A stretch of 37,735 bases of DNA, taken from contig CAYJQO010000004.1 in assembly GCA_964372445.1 (NCBI GenBank), forward strand, positions 1 through 37,735. Direction: 5' to 3'. A program made the translations under genes and the position numbers. The stretch comes from CAYJQO01 sp964372445 (GTDB lineage: Bacteria > Patescibacteriota > Minisyncoccia > UBA6257 > GWB1-50-10). Position 1 is the first letter of the stretch; the number at the start of each line of letters is the position of its first letter. Below are positions 8,450 through 16,730 of this stretch, piece after piece. Below the pieces are notes generated by a model. The model was not told the DNA's origin and made no database searches. It saw only the letters and a program-made list of their open reading frames with translations.

Positions 8450-9832
8450 TTACGACTTATACACACGTTCCCGGATGAGCATTATTTTCTGATTGAGGGC
8501 TGGGTTTTGATTAATCTCTCTCGCGATCTTCTCGTACGCGTGGATTGCGGTGGTGTGATCACGCTTCCCCAGCCGTTCCCCAATGTGTGGGTACGAGAGC
8601 TTGAGGATGTCGCGGAGCAGGTACATGGCAATCTGGCGTGGCTCCACCACCTGCTGCTTCCGGCTGCGGTCGGTGAGCTCAACCTGAGGTACGTCGTAGA
8701 AGTCGGCAACCGTTTTAATAATTTCATTGGCGGTGATGTTCTTTGCGGAGACGCTGATTATCTCACCAATAATTTCATCAAGCTTTTTAATGTCAATTTT
8801 TTCACCCTTGTACTGCTGATAGAATACCACCCGGTTCAGGACACCCTCGAGCTCGCGAATATTCTTTTGGACCTTTGCGGCAACATGTTCCAGGATTTGA
8901 CCATCAACCGCTAACCCAACCTCCTGAGCCTTAACCCTCAGAATCGCGAGACGCATCTCATAGTCTGGGTAGCTGATGTCTGCAATCATCCCACCCTCGA
9001 ATCGGGAACGGAGGCGCTCCTCGAGCGTTGGAATTGCTGCTGGCGCTCGGTCCGACGACATAATAATCTGCTTGTTGTTCTCGTAGAGCGCATTGAAGGT
9101 GTAGAAGAACTCAAGTTCGGTGGTAGGCTTCCCACCAATGAATTGGATGTCGTCGATAATAAGGACATCCACGTCTCGGTACCGTTTCTTCACATCATCC
9201 ATGCGTCGGTTCCGCACCGCCCAGACGACATCATTAATGAATTTTTCCGAGGTTATGTAGAGCACGCTCACGCGCTTAGCGTAGAGCTCATTGATCGCAT
9301 TGCCCGCAGCCTGGAGGAGGTGTGTTTTACCAAGGCCAACCCCGCCGTAGATGAAGAGCGGGTTGTACTTCTTACCAACCTCATGGATGACCGCTTGCAC
9401 TGCGGCGTGGCAGAGCTCGTTCGACGAGCCGACGATGAATGATTTAAGTGTGTATCGCGGATTAAGGTTGGTGCGCGGGTCTATTTTCAGTTCAATGAGG
9501 GGAAGCTGTGGCTTCCCACCCGGGGGAGTGGTTACGGCTTTTGCACGGTACGAAGCTTTGGTTGATGTGGTTGCATTTTCTTGGTTCACCACCACGTAGT
9601 CAACGTTCCTTATGGTGCTATCAATGTTGCGCAATGATGCGAGGATAATCTTATGGTAGCGATTCTTAACCCACTCCTTAGCAAAGTTATTTGGAAGGCT
9701 TACCAGGGCGGTCCCATCTTTCTCAATTCGATCCACCAGTTCACTGCTCTTGAGCCAGGTAAGGAAACTTGGTCTCGAGACCTGTAGCTCAATATCGCCG
9801 AGCGCACTCCGCCAAAGGTCTTTGTGTTCCAT
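8450..9832 (-). CDS. dnaA: Chromosomal replication initiator DnaA
   Basis: AAA+ initiator that binds DnaA boxes and opens the origin. The 460 residues cover all domains: N-terminal domain I (to about 80), a short linker, the ATPase with Walker A GGVGLGKT (163-170) and Walker B VLIIDDIQF (about 223-231), and the C-terminal helix-turn-helix with the signature DHTTAIHAYEKI (about 425-436). ATG 9832 is preceded by a good promoter (9866-9894) but no clear ribosome site. dnaN follows after 158 nt, and rpmH diverges upstream, the classical origin neighbourhood. Confidence 0.97.
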   Translation of the reverse strand: MEHKDLWRSALGDIELQVSRPSFLTWLKSSELVDRIEKDGTALVSLPNNFAKEWVKNRYHKIILASLRNIDSTIRNVDYVVVNQENATTSTKASYRAKAVTTPPGGKPQLPLIELKIDPRTNLNPRYTLKSFIVGSSNELCHAAVQAVIHEVGKKYNPLFIYGGVGLGKTHLLQAAGNAINELYAKRVSVLYITSEKFINDVVWAVRNRRMDDVKKRYRDVDVLIIDDIQFIGGKPTTELEFFYTFNALYENNKQIIMSSDRAPAAIPTLEERLRSRFEGGMIADISYPDYEMRLAILRVKAQEVGLAVDGQILEHVAAKVQKNIRELEGVLNRVVFYQQYKGEKIDIKKLDEIIGEIISVSAKNITANEIIKTVADFYDVPQVELTDRSRKQQVVEPRQIAMYLLRDILKLSYPHIGERLGKRDHTTAIHAYEKIAREINQNPALNQKIMLIRERVYKS

Positions 9833-9865
9833 GAATGGAAACTAATCGCGAGTTACGTAGTTGCG

Positions 9866-9894
9866 ATTATATAGGTTGCTCCTATGATACGCAA
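9866..9894 (-). promoter_or_regulatory. dnaA promoter
   Basis: On the minus strand, -35 TTGCGT (9894-9889), a 17-bp spacer and a perfect -10 TATAAT (9871-9866). RNA would start near 9859, giving a leader of about 27 nt before the dnaA ATG at 9832. Confidence 0.65.
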
Positions 9895-9990
9895 CCCGTA
9901 GCCGTATACAATAGTGCGGGGAGACACCATTTGTGTTTTAACTGTGCATCGGCTGTTGATAGAAACCGGTGAGGTAACCAACGATACTAT

Positions 9991-10020
9991 TTGTGTTGCA
10001 GGCGAGGTGTGGTGTACAAT
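9991..10020 (+). promoter_or_regulatory. Probable rpmH operon promoter
   Basis: -35 TTGTGT (9991-9996), an 18-bp spacer and -10 TACAAT (10015-10020), 15 nt before the rpmH ATG. The expected start near 10027 leaves a leader of about 9 nt. The rest of the 200-nt dnaA-rpmH gap holds the dnaA promoter, and I see no good DnaA box in it. Confidence 0.5.
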
Positions 10021-10035
10021 ACTGCGAGAGATGAT

Positions 10036-10170
10036 ATGAGTAGAACCTACCAGCCACGGAAACGGAAGCGAAAGCGCACGCATGGGTTTCTGGCGCGCAC
10101 GAGGAGTGCCGGTGGGCGCGCTACTCTACAGCGTCGGCGCCGCAAGAAGCGAAAGCGTCTGGCACTGTGA
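10036..10170 (+). CDS. rpmH: Large ribosomal subunit protein bL34
   Basis: A 44-residue, very basic protein. The start MSRTYQPRKRKRKRTHGF and the end RRRRKKRKRL match the bL34 family across its full length. It is the first gene of the conserved rpmH-rnpA-yidC-khpB cluster diverging from dnaA. The last bases of the gene (GTGA) contain the GTG start proposed for rnpA, so the two are translationally coupled. Confidence 0.95.
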   Translation: MSRTYQPRKRKRKRTHGFLARTRSAGGRATLQRRRRKKRKRLAL

Positions 10171-10457
10171 AGGCCGCAGCGCAGATGCTCACCGTGCGAG
10201 CGTACCCGCGCGGTTCGCTCCAGAGACGACTCCTTATCTCAATCTCGAAACAGGTGGTGAAGGGCGCGGTTCAACGGAACCGTGTCAAGAGGAGAATTCG
10301 GTCTGCGCTGCGGCCGCACCTTGTCGGTAGCACGGCAGACTACCTGGTGGTTGCGCGCCGTGGAGCCGGCTCGCTCACCTACCAGGCGCTCGCGGCTGAG
10401 CTCACCGGCGCACTGGAACGGACTGTGCGGCGGGACGCAGACAGCCGTAGGCGATGA
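10167..10457 (+). CDS. rnpA: Ribonuclease P protein component
   Basis: Protein subunit of RNase P, which helps the catalytic RNA trim tRNA 5' ends. The RNR signature is clear: KGAVQRNRVKRRIRSALRPHL near residues 32-52, followed by the YLVVARRGA strand. The GTG at 10167 overlaps the rpmH stop and is preferred; ATG 10185 is possible. At 96 residues or less it is shorter than the usual 110-125, mainly at the N-terminus. The genomic position between rpmH and yidC supports the call. Confidence 0.9.
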   Translation: MKAAAQMLTVRAYPRGSLQRRLLISISKQVVKGAVQRNRVKRRIRSALRPHLVGSTADYLVVARRGAGSLTYQALAAELTGALERTVRRDADSRRR

Positions 10458-10467
10458 ACATGTAACC

Positions 10468-11166
10468 ATGGGCAACCTATTCAACGCGTACCTCTACCAG
10501 CCAATCCTATGGGTGCTGGTGTTCATCTACCAGCACCTCTCCTTTGGTGACCTCGGCATCGCGATCATTCTCCTCACGGTGTTTGTCCGGCTGGTGCTCT
10601 TCCCCATCTTCTATAAAGGGGCGAAAGATCAGGCGCTCATGCAGCGCCTCCAGCCGAAGATCCAAGAGATCCAGCGTGAGCACAAGGATAACCGTGAGGT
10701 GCAGGCTAAGGCCCTCATGGCGCTCTACCGTGAGCACCGCCTGAACCCGCTCTCTGGCTTCCTCCTCATTCTCCTCCAGCTCCCGGTGTTCATTGCGCTC
10801 TTCGGAATCTTCTCCAAAGAGCTCACGAGCGGCCTGTTTGACAACCTCACCTTTCTCGGGTTAATTAACCTCCAGGAAGCCAGCATCCCGGTTGCGGTAG
10901 TGGCGGCGCTCTTCCAGTACGTCCAGGGGAAGATGTCGCTGCCGCCACATACTGCTGAGGCCGGTGGCAAGCAGAACCCCATGGCCTCCATGGGACGTAT
11001 GATGGTGTTCCTCGGGCCGGTCCTCACCATTGTGGTGCTCCAAGGACTCCCGGCAGCCCTGGGCATCTACTGGATTGTGTCCACCCTGTTCTCCATTGCG
11101 CAGCAAGCCCACATTAATCGGAAGCTACGGGCAGCAGGCAGCGGTGGCGGAGCGATCACTCGGTAG
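10468..11166 (+). CDS. yidC: Membrane protein insertase YidC/Oxa1
   Basis: Inserts proteins into the cytoplasmic membrane. The start MGNLFNAYLYQPILWVLVFIYQHL matches the first membrane helix of short, Gram-positive-type YidC. The conserved R in LTVFVRLVLFPIF sits in the hydrophilic groove helix, followed by a charged cytoplasmic loop (QRLQPKIQEIQREHKDNREV) and three more membrane segments ending with IYWIVSTLFSIAQQ. ATG 10468 lies 10 nt after the rnpA stop; the longer frame from 10282 overlaps rnpA and is not needed. The C-tail is short and basic. At 232 residues it has no large periplasmic domain. Confidence 0.95.
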   Translation: MGNLFNAYLYQPILWVLVFIYQHLSFGDLGIAIILLTVFVRLVLFPIFYKGAKDQALMQRLQPKIQEIQREHKDNREVQAKALMALYREHRLNPLSGFLLILLQLPVFIALFGIFSKELTSGLFDNLTFLGLINLQEASIPVAVVAALFQYVQGKMSLPPHTAEAGGKQNPMASMGRMMVFLGPVLTIVVLQGLPAALGIYWIVSTLFSIAQQAHINRKLRAAGSGGGAITR

Positions 11167-11174
11167 CAGAAACC

Positions 11175-11612
11175 ATGGAGCCAATCATCACCAAACTGAA
11201 TACCGTACTCTCGCTCATGGGCTTTGGGGATGCGCGGGTGACGCTCGACGGAGAGCACCGAAAGGTTTCCATCGTGATTGACGATGAATCCATCCAGCCG
11301 CACGTGTCAGCTATGCTCTCCGCGTTTGACCACCTCTTGAACCTCATGCTCCGGCGGGACAACCAGCCGACCTGCATCGTTGATCTGAACTTCTACCGCC
11401 GCGAGCGTGAGCGGCTCATTGTCGAGCTTGCCCGGGCGGCGGCGCGGAAGGCGGTGGTGAGTCGGGCACAGGTGGAGCTCCCCCCCATGAACGCGTACGA
11501 GCGCCGGCTCGTGCACCTCGAGATCACCACGCACCCCGAGCTCAAGACGGAGAGTGTCGGCGCCGGCAAGGAGCGGCGCGTCGTCATTAGGCATCTAGCG
11601 GTTGGCGCCTAA
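11175..11612 (+). CDS. khpB: RNA-binding protein KhpB/Jag (KH-II + R3H)
   Basis: Small RNA-binding protein of the Jag/SpoIIIJ-associated family, usually encoded just after yidC, as here (8 nt apart). The N-terminal half contains a KH-like fold (with LNLMLRRDNQPTCIVDLNFYR). The C-terminal half has the R3H core (PPMNAYERRLVHLEITTHPELKTES). The Jag-N domain present in many homologues is missing, giving 145 residues. The 3' end overlaps the end of the convergent gene by 18 bp (11595-11612), so no terminator fits between them. Confidence 0.9.
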   Translation: MEPIITKLNTVLSLMGFGDARVTLDGEHRKVSIVIDDESIQPHVSAMLSAFDHLLNLMLRRDNQPTCIVDLNFYRRERERLIVELARAAARKAVVSRAQVELPPMNAYERRLVHLEITTHPELKTESVGAGKERRVVIRHLAVGA

Positions 11613-12752
11613 GGGTACCCGGTAGAGGCCGGCGTCGTACCGGTTGATGAAGTAGAGGTTGCCGTTTGCGTAGCGCGGGTGGTACGCATCTACAGCGGGG
11701 AATGAGCCGGCGTTGCTGCTCGCAAGGGTATCGAACGAACCGGTTCGGATCGCAATGGCGCCGAGGTCGTCAACCGTGAAGAGGCGACCCATGAGGTAGT
11801 CGTCGGCGGCGCTGCCGGCCGAGGGATAGTACTGTGGAATGAAACAGTAGGCGGTGCTCGATGAAGCGGCGGTGCACTTCGACGGGAACGTGGCGAAAGA
11901 CGAATCGTCAATCGGCTGGAGGTTGGCGTCCAGGATGGCGAGGCGCGGCGGAGCAGAGAACTTGAACGCGACCGAGGCATCTCCAGACCAATCCACGGCA
12001 ATAGAGCGCTCCGGATCCATCATGAGGGTGAGGGAGAACGTCTTGGTGTCAAGTTTCCAAATGCGTCCGAGGTACGAGGATGACGGCCGCTCGCTGATGT
12101 AGAGGCTGGTGGGTGGGCGGAACGAGAGGCGCACATCGTTCAGGCGAAAGTCGTTCAGGATCACCTTCGCGACCGGCGGGTTTTTGGCGATGTCGAGGAA
12201 TGCCAGGCTGATGCGGCCAGCCGCAACCTGCTGCACCACCACCTCGCTGTCCTTGGCGCCCCAGGTGGCGTTCTTAACCTCCGCGGGCAGCGGTTTCCAA
12301 ACTTTGTCTACCACATCGAACGTCGCCCACCTCGGATTGGTCGGGTCCCCGAAGCTAGCGAGCATTTTTCTCCCGCCGGGCGCCGGCTCGATAGCGTTCA
12401 CCGCTTCAATGGTCTGCTTGGACGCGTCGAGGTCCGGGCCTTCCTTGGCAATGAAAATCGTTCCGTCTGGTGCCATGTAGTAGACCTCACCCGTGGCACC
12501 GTTCACCCAAAAGTCAAACACCCTGCCTTCGGAGAGCCTCTGCATCGAGAGGCCAATCGGTGAGGAGGTCGCGCGCGCTGGTTCTTGAGTTGGCGGTGAT
12601 ACCGGGAGGCGTCCACCCTCGCCCGTGGTGCCATCGCCACCAGGTGTCGATCCGGTACCGGATAGAGCTCTCCAGAGCAGGTAGCCTCCCGCAACCACTA
12701 GAACGGCAACTCCCGCGATAATCAGTATTTTGTAGATTTGTTTCATTAGCAT
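11595..12752 (-). CDS. Membrane-anchored beta-propeller-like protein, unknown function
   Basis: One N-terminal membrane segment (IYKILIIAGVAVLVVAGGYLLW), then a Gly/Thr/Pro linker to about residue 65 and an extracytoplasmic domain of about 310 residues. The body has repeating strand patterns typical of WD40/TolB-like propellers, such as GEVYYMAPDGTIFIAKE, RIWKLDTKTFSLTLM and SIAVDWSGDASVAFKF. I cannot name a family. The start ATG 12752 overlaps the stop of the pilin-peptidase gene, so the two are coupled. It is the last gene of the secretion-like cluster, so a surface role linked to that machine is likely but inferred. Confidence 0.7.
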   Translation of the reverse strand: MLMKQIYKILIIAGVAVLVVAGGYLLWRALSGTGSTPGGDGTTGEGGRLPVSPPTQEPARATSSPIGLSMQRLSEGRVFDFWVNGATGEVYYMAPDGTIFIAKEGPDLDASKQTIEAVNAIEPAPGGRKMLASFGDPTNPRWATFDVVDKVWKPLPAEVKNATWGAKDSEVVVQQVAAGRISLAFLDIAKNPPVAKVILNDFRLNDVRLSFRPPTSLYISERPSSSYLGRIWKLDTKTFSLTLMMDPERSIAVDWSGDASVAFKFSAPPRLAILDANLQPIDDSSFATFPSKCTAASSSTAYCFIPQYYPSAGSAADDYLMGRLFTVDDLGAIAIRTGSFDTLASSNAGSFPAVDAYHPRYANGNLYFINRYDAGLYRVPLGANR

Positions 12753-13708
12753 GCCTTCAGGTGAAGGTGGTCTCCCTTAGTCGTTTCGTAGGTGGTGCCG
12801 TCACAGCGCGCATACTCATTCCCCACCGTGAACCCTGCCGCAGTCGCTTTTGAGATCAGGTCGTGAACATTAGGGCAGATAGCTGGAAAAACCTTAATGT
12901 CCACAGCGCAGCCGTTGTAGTGTGCTGCCTCCTTGTGTTTTACGGTGGGTGGGAAAACCTCGGTAATTTGCCAGTTGTATGCACCGCCATCAGCAAACTG
13001 TTTTGCTAGCCAGCTAAGTACAAGGAGTTTTTGATTGGTGATTGGATTCACGAGGCAGTCGCTTACGTCACCTTTCTGCCAGTAGCACTGATCGGGCTTC
13101 ATGAGTGCCGCAACCTCAGGAGGATACAGATTTACACAGCCACTGCAATTGCTGGTCTGGCATTCGGCCACGCGGTCCCCGGCATTCTCTTGGCAGTACA
13201 CTGCGGTGGCGCGGTCTGTTATGGTGGTGCTCACTGGGCGTTCGAACGGAAAAGTGCCTGCCGGGACGAACGATGAGAGGTTTGTGAGGAGCTCTACGCT
13301 CGGTTCCTTGAGCGTGACGAGCTGCGGGTTAACGGTGCGGAGGAGGATCCAGGAGCCGAAGAGGAGCACGATTCCCCAGAGCGCCGAGAAGATCATGTCC
13401 TTCCCCTCGCGCTGCTTGTCGGGGCTCCCGGCGGAGATGGTGTAGTAGATGCCGCCGACCACGATGGCGCCAACCGCGAGGAAGCCGGCCGCGCCGAGGG
13501 CAAACCGGTAGATGCGCGAGATGTACGTGGCGATCGGCCTCTCGCCCGAGGATGGCGGGCATGGGCCGATGCCCGGCACGTTATCCAGGAGGCACGGTGG
13601 CGTGTAGTAGAGTTCAAGCTCGGCGGCGCCGACGGACGCCGGCAGGAGCACTACGGCGGCGACGAAGAGCAGCAGAGAGAGGGCAAGGTATTTCTTGGAG
13701 CGGTTCAT
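12746..13708 (-). CDS. VirB2/TrbC-like pilin fused to M15-like peptidase domain
   Basis: Two parts in 320 residues. Residues 1-29 are a signal peptide ending SVGAAE. Residues 65-125 form two close membrane helices with a short basic loop (GSPDKQREGKDM), the layout of VirB2/TrbC pilins. The C-terminal part from about 170 is Cys-rich and ends in a domain with the zinc ligand pattern of M15 (D-Ala-D-Ala carboxypeptidase/endolysin) enzymes: H263-x6-D270 in HYNGCAVD, then D313-x2-H316 in GDHLH, where the Asp would take the catalytic acid role. The domain would cut peptidoglycan peptides outside the membrane. Both halves are in one uninterrupted frame. The gene is within the VirB4/PrgI/VirB6 cluster, supporting a secretion role. 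Confidence 0.75.
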   Translation of the reverse strand: MNRSKKYLALSLLLFVAAVVLLPASVGAAELELYYTPPCLLDNVPGIGPCPPSSGERPIATYISRIYRFALGAAGFLAVGAIVVGGIYYTISAGSPDKQREGKDMIFSALWGIVLLFGSWILLRTVNPQLVTLKEPSVELLTNLSSFVPAGTFPFERPVSTTITDRATAVYCQENAGDRVAECQTSNCSGCVNLYPPEVAALMKPDQCYWQKGDVSDCLVNPITNQKLLVLSWLAKQFADGGAYNWQITEVFPPTVKHKEAAHYNGCAVDIKVFPAICPNVHDLISKATAAGFTVGNEYARCDGTTYETTKGDHLHLKAC

Positions 13709-13714
13709 GGTACG

Positions 13715-14422
13715 TTACGGCACGGTGAGCCGTAGGCTGCTGCGTGTGAACTCGAGGAGCCGCCCTTGATTCTGCGCTGCGGCGACGATGTCAATGGTGC
13801 TCGGTCCTGGGCTCCGCGCATCGAGGCTGATCCGGAGCACATTGTCGCTGCCGGTGGACCGTTGCACCTGGTCCACTTTCCACTCGAAGCTGAGCTCCTG
13901 GAGCGAGGCGACCGTGAAGAAGTAGGGAATCGCCCGCACGGTCACCGGTTCATTCGATGGGGCTACCCGGTTTGGGTACGGCGCCTCAATGACCAGGAGC
14001 GGTCCGGAAACGGGGACCTGCGCGGTGGCTTCCAACTCTTCCTGGCCGAGCTTGACCAGTACCCGAACGAAGTGGTAGTCGCTGGGCTGTTTCCGCACGG
14101 CGAATGAGGTTTCGCTCACCCCATCCCCACGGCTCAAGAATTTTCCATCCACGTACCAGGTAAAAGATGCACGCGTCGCATCGGTGAGCTTTCCCCTAGC
14201 TACCACCTGAGCCGCAACGTCCACGGCGCTCCCGGGGGTCGCGAGCGCCTTGCCGGAGAAATTGGCCGGGTAGAAGTTACGGGCACGCCAGGTAATGATG
14301 ACGCTTGAGGCGCCCTCCTCTGCGAACGTGAGCGCGGGACTCACCGGGTAAACGGCGAGCGCCATGAGGACCGCGGCGCTGAACACCAAGCGCAGATTTT
14401 GGGGAAAGGCCATAGCTCTCAT
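13715..14422 (-). CDS. Secreted Ig-like domain protein, unknown function
   Basis: An N-terminal signal peptide (LVFSAAVLMALAVYPVSPALTFAEE) precedes about 200 residues of beta-rich sequence that looks like two Ig/PKD-like domains: one around SFTWYVDGKFLSRGDG, the other around LSFEWKVDQVQRSTG. The ATG at 14422 overlaps the stop of the preceding gene as ATGA, favouring this start over ATG 14413. It contains no Cys and no catalytic motif that I recognise. Position next to the pilin-like gene suggests a surface part of the secretion machine; this is inference. Confidence 0.7.
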   Translation of the reverse strand: MRAMAFPQNLRLVFSAAVLMALAVYPVSPALTFAEEGASSVIITWRARNFYPANFSGKALATPGSAVDVAAQVVARGKLTDATRASFTWYVDGKFLSRGDGVSETSFAVRKQPSDYHFVRVLVKLGQEELEATAQVPVSGPLLVIEAPYPNRVAPSNEPVTVRAIPYFFTVASLQELSFEWKVDQVQRSTGSDNVLRISLDARSPGPSTIDIVAAAQNQGRLLEFTRSSLRLTVP

Positions 14423-14841
14423 TTTACCGCAACCCTGGCGCTCGGTGTAGCTGGTCCCGCTGTCTTGGCGGCTACCCCGGCAGCTTTCGGATGGTTGTGG
14501 AGGTAGGACTCAATGGCGAAAGCGGCGAGCGTGGTCGGGAGCCACGGGATGATGTTGGAGCCGTACTTCACTAGTTGCCGGCCCATTTTTACGGCATTCG
14601 CATCACCCTTGCTCCGAGCCCACATGGTCATGGTAAATGTGGCGAAGCCTTGGATGAACGGGGTTAAGAAATCTCCGACGCCGGTGAAGTCAAGTAGGAA
14701 ACAGATGAGGTCCACGCCGCCGAAGAAAAAGTATCCGATCAAGAGCTCAACCTCGTTGTAGGGGTTGTGCACTTCTCCTTCCTGGGAATCGGGTGCCCCG
14801 CCAGGCATAGCTGATGGTTCTCTCGGTGATGTGTTCCCCAT
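14419..14841 (-). CDS. Small membrane protein of the T4SS-like cluster
   Basis: 140 residues, no family recognised. A polar N-terminus (to about 28) is followed by a hydrophobic region (VELLIGYFFFGGVDLICFLLDFTGVGDFLTPFI), a second amphipathic or membrane stretch (NIIPWLPTTLAAFAIESYL), and an Ala-rich tail. The start is 2 nt from the VirB4 ATPase stop, and the end overlaps the next gene by ATGA, so it belongs to the operon. A membrane accessory subunit is a reasonable guess but is not shown by sequence. Confidence 0.65.
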   Translation of the reverse strand: MGNTSPREPSAMPGGAPDSQEGEVHNPYNEVELLIGYFFFGGVDLICFLLDFTGVGDFLTPFIQGFATFTMTMWARSKGDANAVKMGRQLVKYGSNIIPWLPTTLAAFAIESYLHNHPKAAGVAAKTAGPATPSARVAVK

Positions 14842-14843
14842 GG

Positions 14844-16610
14844 TTACGGGTTTGCCGTACCACCCTCCAGGCCTTTCATCTCGAGCATCTGCTCCGGGTT
14901 CGTCGTAATAATCTGGTCCTCGGTGTAGGAGGCGACGGTTTTCATGGCGACGTGCTTGAGGCCGGCGAAGAAAAGCCCCTCCCCCACCGCCGCCTCGAGG
15001 AGAAACGCCTTCTCCCCCTCGGTAAGATCGAATGCTTTCGTAACCTCACCGATCGAGGTTGGCGACTGTTTCATGAGCAGCTGGATCGAGGAGTTCGAAA
15101 CGATGGGGCGGCCGTACTCCGATTTCAAAAAGTCTTCTACGTCCTGGGTGATGGTGGTGATCCCGAGGTAGTACTTCCGGGCCCGCTTCACGAGCCCGAA
15201 GAGGAATGAGGCGCTGTCCTTGTACTTCATCATCCACCACGCTTCGTCAATTACCAGCAGCCGCTGCTTGAGCTCCGATCGGATGAGGCTCCAGACGAAG
15301 TTCAGGACGATGTACATGGCGATGGGCCGGAGCTCTTCCTCGAGGTCTCGGATGGAGAACACGATGAGGCGGTTCTTGATGTCCACGTTCGTGGGCATGT
15401 TGGTGAACCCGGCGTACGATCCGCGGGTGTACTTGTCGAGCCGCTGCGCGAGCGTGCGCCCGCCCTCGGTGTTCTGGAGCACCACCCGCAGGTCCTCGAG
15501 GAGCGGCGGCTTGAGCTCCCTGGTGGCGCCGAAGTTCTCCGCGGTGATGTCGCGTGAGGCGTAGGTTTCAGTAACCGCCCGGTCGAGGAGCGCGTCTTCC
15601 TCCGGCGAAACCGCGCCGAGCATGAGCTTCACGAGCCCGGTGAGGTTCAGGATGTGGGACTTGAACACATCGGCCGGCTCCTCCCCCTCGGGCATGACCG
15701 GGATGTCGAACGGGTTGATGCGGTTCGGCGAGGTGAGCGAAATTTTGAAGTAGCTGCCGCCGATGGCGTTCGCCAGGTTCTGGTACTCGTTCTCCGGGTC
15801 GATCACAATGACGTTCGTGCCAACCATGAGCGAGCGCAGTATGCTCAGCTTCGACGCGTAGGATTTGCCCGCGCCTGATTTGGCGAAGACGACGGTGTTC
15901 GCATTCTCGAGCGAGAACCGATCGAAGATCACCAGGCTCTGGTTGTGCATGTTGATCCCGTAGAGCACGCCGGTATCCGAGGTGAGGTCGGGCGAGACGA
16001 ATGGGAAGAGCGACGAGGCCGGGCCAGAGTTCAGGGGTGTGAGGATGCCAAGCTTGTCGCTGGAGAGGGGAAGGGTGGAGTCCAGCCCCTCGGCCTGGCG
16101 GAAGAGCGCCGGTTTCACGTACACGAGCTTCGCCTCGAGCATCGATTCTATTTTCTTCTCGAGCGCCCCGAGGCTCTCCAGGCTCGTGGCGTAGATGGTA
16201 ATGTAGGCGCCGAGCTGGAAGAGCTTCTCACGAGACTGCATGAGGGCGTCCCGGAGCGATTCGATGTCGCGGTACGCGGTCTCGAGCATGGGATCCCGGA
16301 CGAGGCCCTTCTCCTCGTGCTCGGAGAGCTCCGCCTCAAACTGGGTGACCCGTTTCCGGAGGTTGCGGAGCGCGAGCGCGGTATCCATGGGATGCACGAA
16401 GATGGAGATGTCCATCATCTCGGCAAGGTTGATGATCGGTGAGAACCAGCCGCTCGAGACGTAGCGCGGGTAGGTGAACACGAACACCGTTTTTGCAAAG
16501 TAGTCCCCGAGCTTGAGGTAGTTGGCGTTGATCTCGAGTCCGGCCGGCGCGATTACGTTCGCGATGTCCTTCTCGGACGGCGTATAGGTTTGTGGAATCT
16601 TGAATTTCAT
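14844..16610 (-). CDS. virB4: VirB4-type T4SS ATPase (catalytic part)
   Basis: AAA-like ATPase that powers type IV secretion and pilus assembly. From M16610 it is 588 residues. The Walker A motif is in FAKSGAGKSYASK (about 243-250) and Walker B in LLVIDEAWWMMK (about 448-455), followed by TQDVEDFLKSEYGRPIVSNSS typical of VirB4/TraC ATPases. The usual N-terminal TraC domain is encoded separately by the gene just upstream. ATG 16610 is chosen over 16631 because MKFKIPQ resembles the start of PrgI and the 120-nt element ends exactly there. No normal ribosome site adjoins this ATG. Confidence 0.92.
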   Translation of the reverse strand: MKFKIPQTYTPSEKDIANVIAPAGLEINANYLKLGDYFAKTVFVFTYPRYVSSGWFSPIINLAEMMDISIFVHPMDTALALRNLRKRVTQFEAELSEHEEKGLVRDPMLETAYRDIESLRDALMQSREKLFQLGAYITIYATSLESLGALEKKIESMLEAKLVYVKPALFRQAEGLDSTLPLSSDKLGILTPLNSGPASSLFPFVSPDLTSDTGVLYGINMHNQSLVIFDRFSLENANTVVFAKSGAGKSYASKLSILRSLMVGTNVIVIDPENEYQNLANAIGGSYFKISLTSPNRINPFDIPVMPEGEEPADVFKSHILNLTGLVKLMLGAVSPEEDALLDRAVTETYASRDITAENFGATRELKPPLLEDLRVVLQNTEGGRTLAQRLDKYTRGSYAGFTNMPTNVDIKNRLIVFSIRDLEEELRPIAMYIVLNFVWSLIRSELKQRLLVIDEAWWMMKYKDSASFLFGLVKRARKYYLGITTITQDVEDFLKSEYGRPIVSNSSIQLLMKQSPTSIGEVTKAFDLTEGEKAFLLEAAVGEGLFFAGLKHVAMKTVASYTEDQIITTNPEQMLEMKGLEGGTANP

Positions 16611-16730
16611 CCCGTTAGAGAGAGGAAACACAAACGTTTCCGTAGGCTATCGGTTGAACGAGCATGCCGCCCCTTTTGGATCCGTCCATAGGCAATGGAG
16701 AAGTGAGCCATACGTGTTCTCTAACGGGAT
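16611..16730 (-). repeat. 120-nt paired-end element, copy A (before virB4)
   Basis: It fills the gap between the TraC-like gene and virB4. Read on the minus strand, it opens with ATCCCGTTAGAGA (16730-16718) and closes with TCTCTAACGGG directly before the ATG. Including the AT of the ATG, the ends form a perfect 13-bp stem. An internal hairpin GGAAAC-N6-GTTTCC sits next to the 3' arm. An AAAGGAGC motif lies just outside the 5' arm. It matches copy B (17871-17990) in length, ends and position. It could be a structured leader RNA or a duplicated cassette. Confidence 0.75.

Noticed and set aside
9833..10035. The dnaA-rpmH gap as replication origin.
   Set aside because: No convincing DnaA boxes or A/T-rich stretch; the gap is explained by two divergent promoters.
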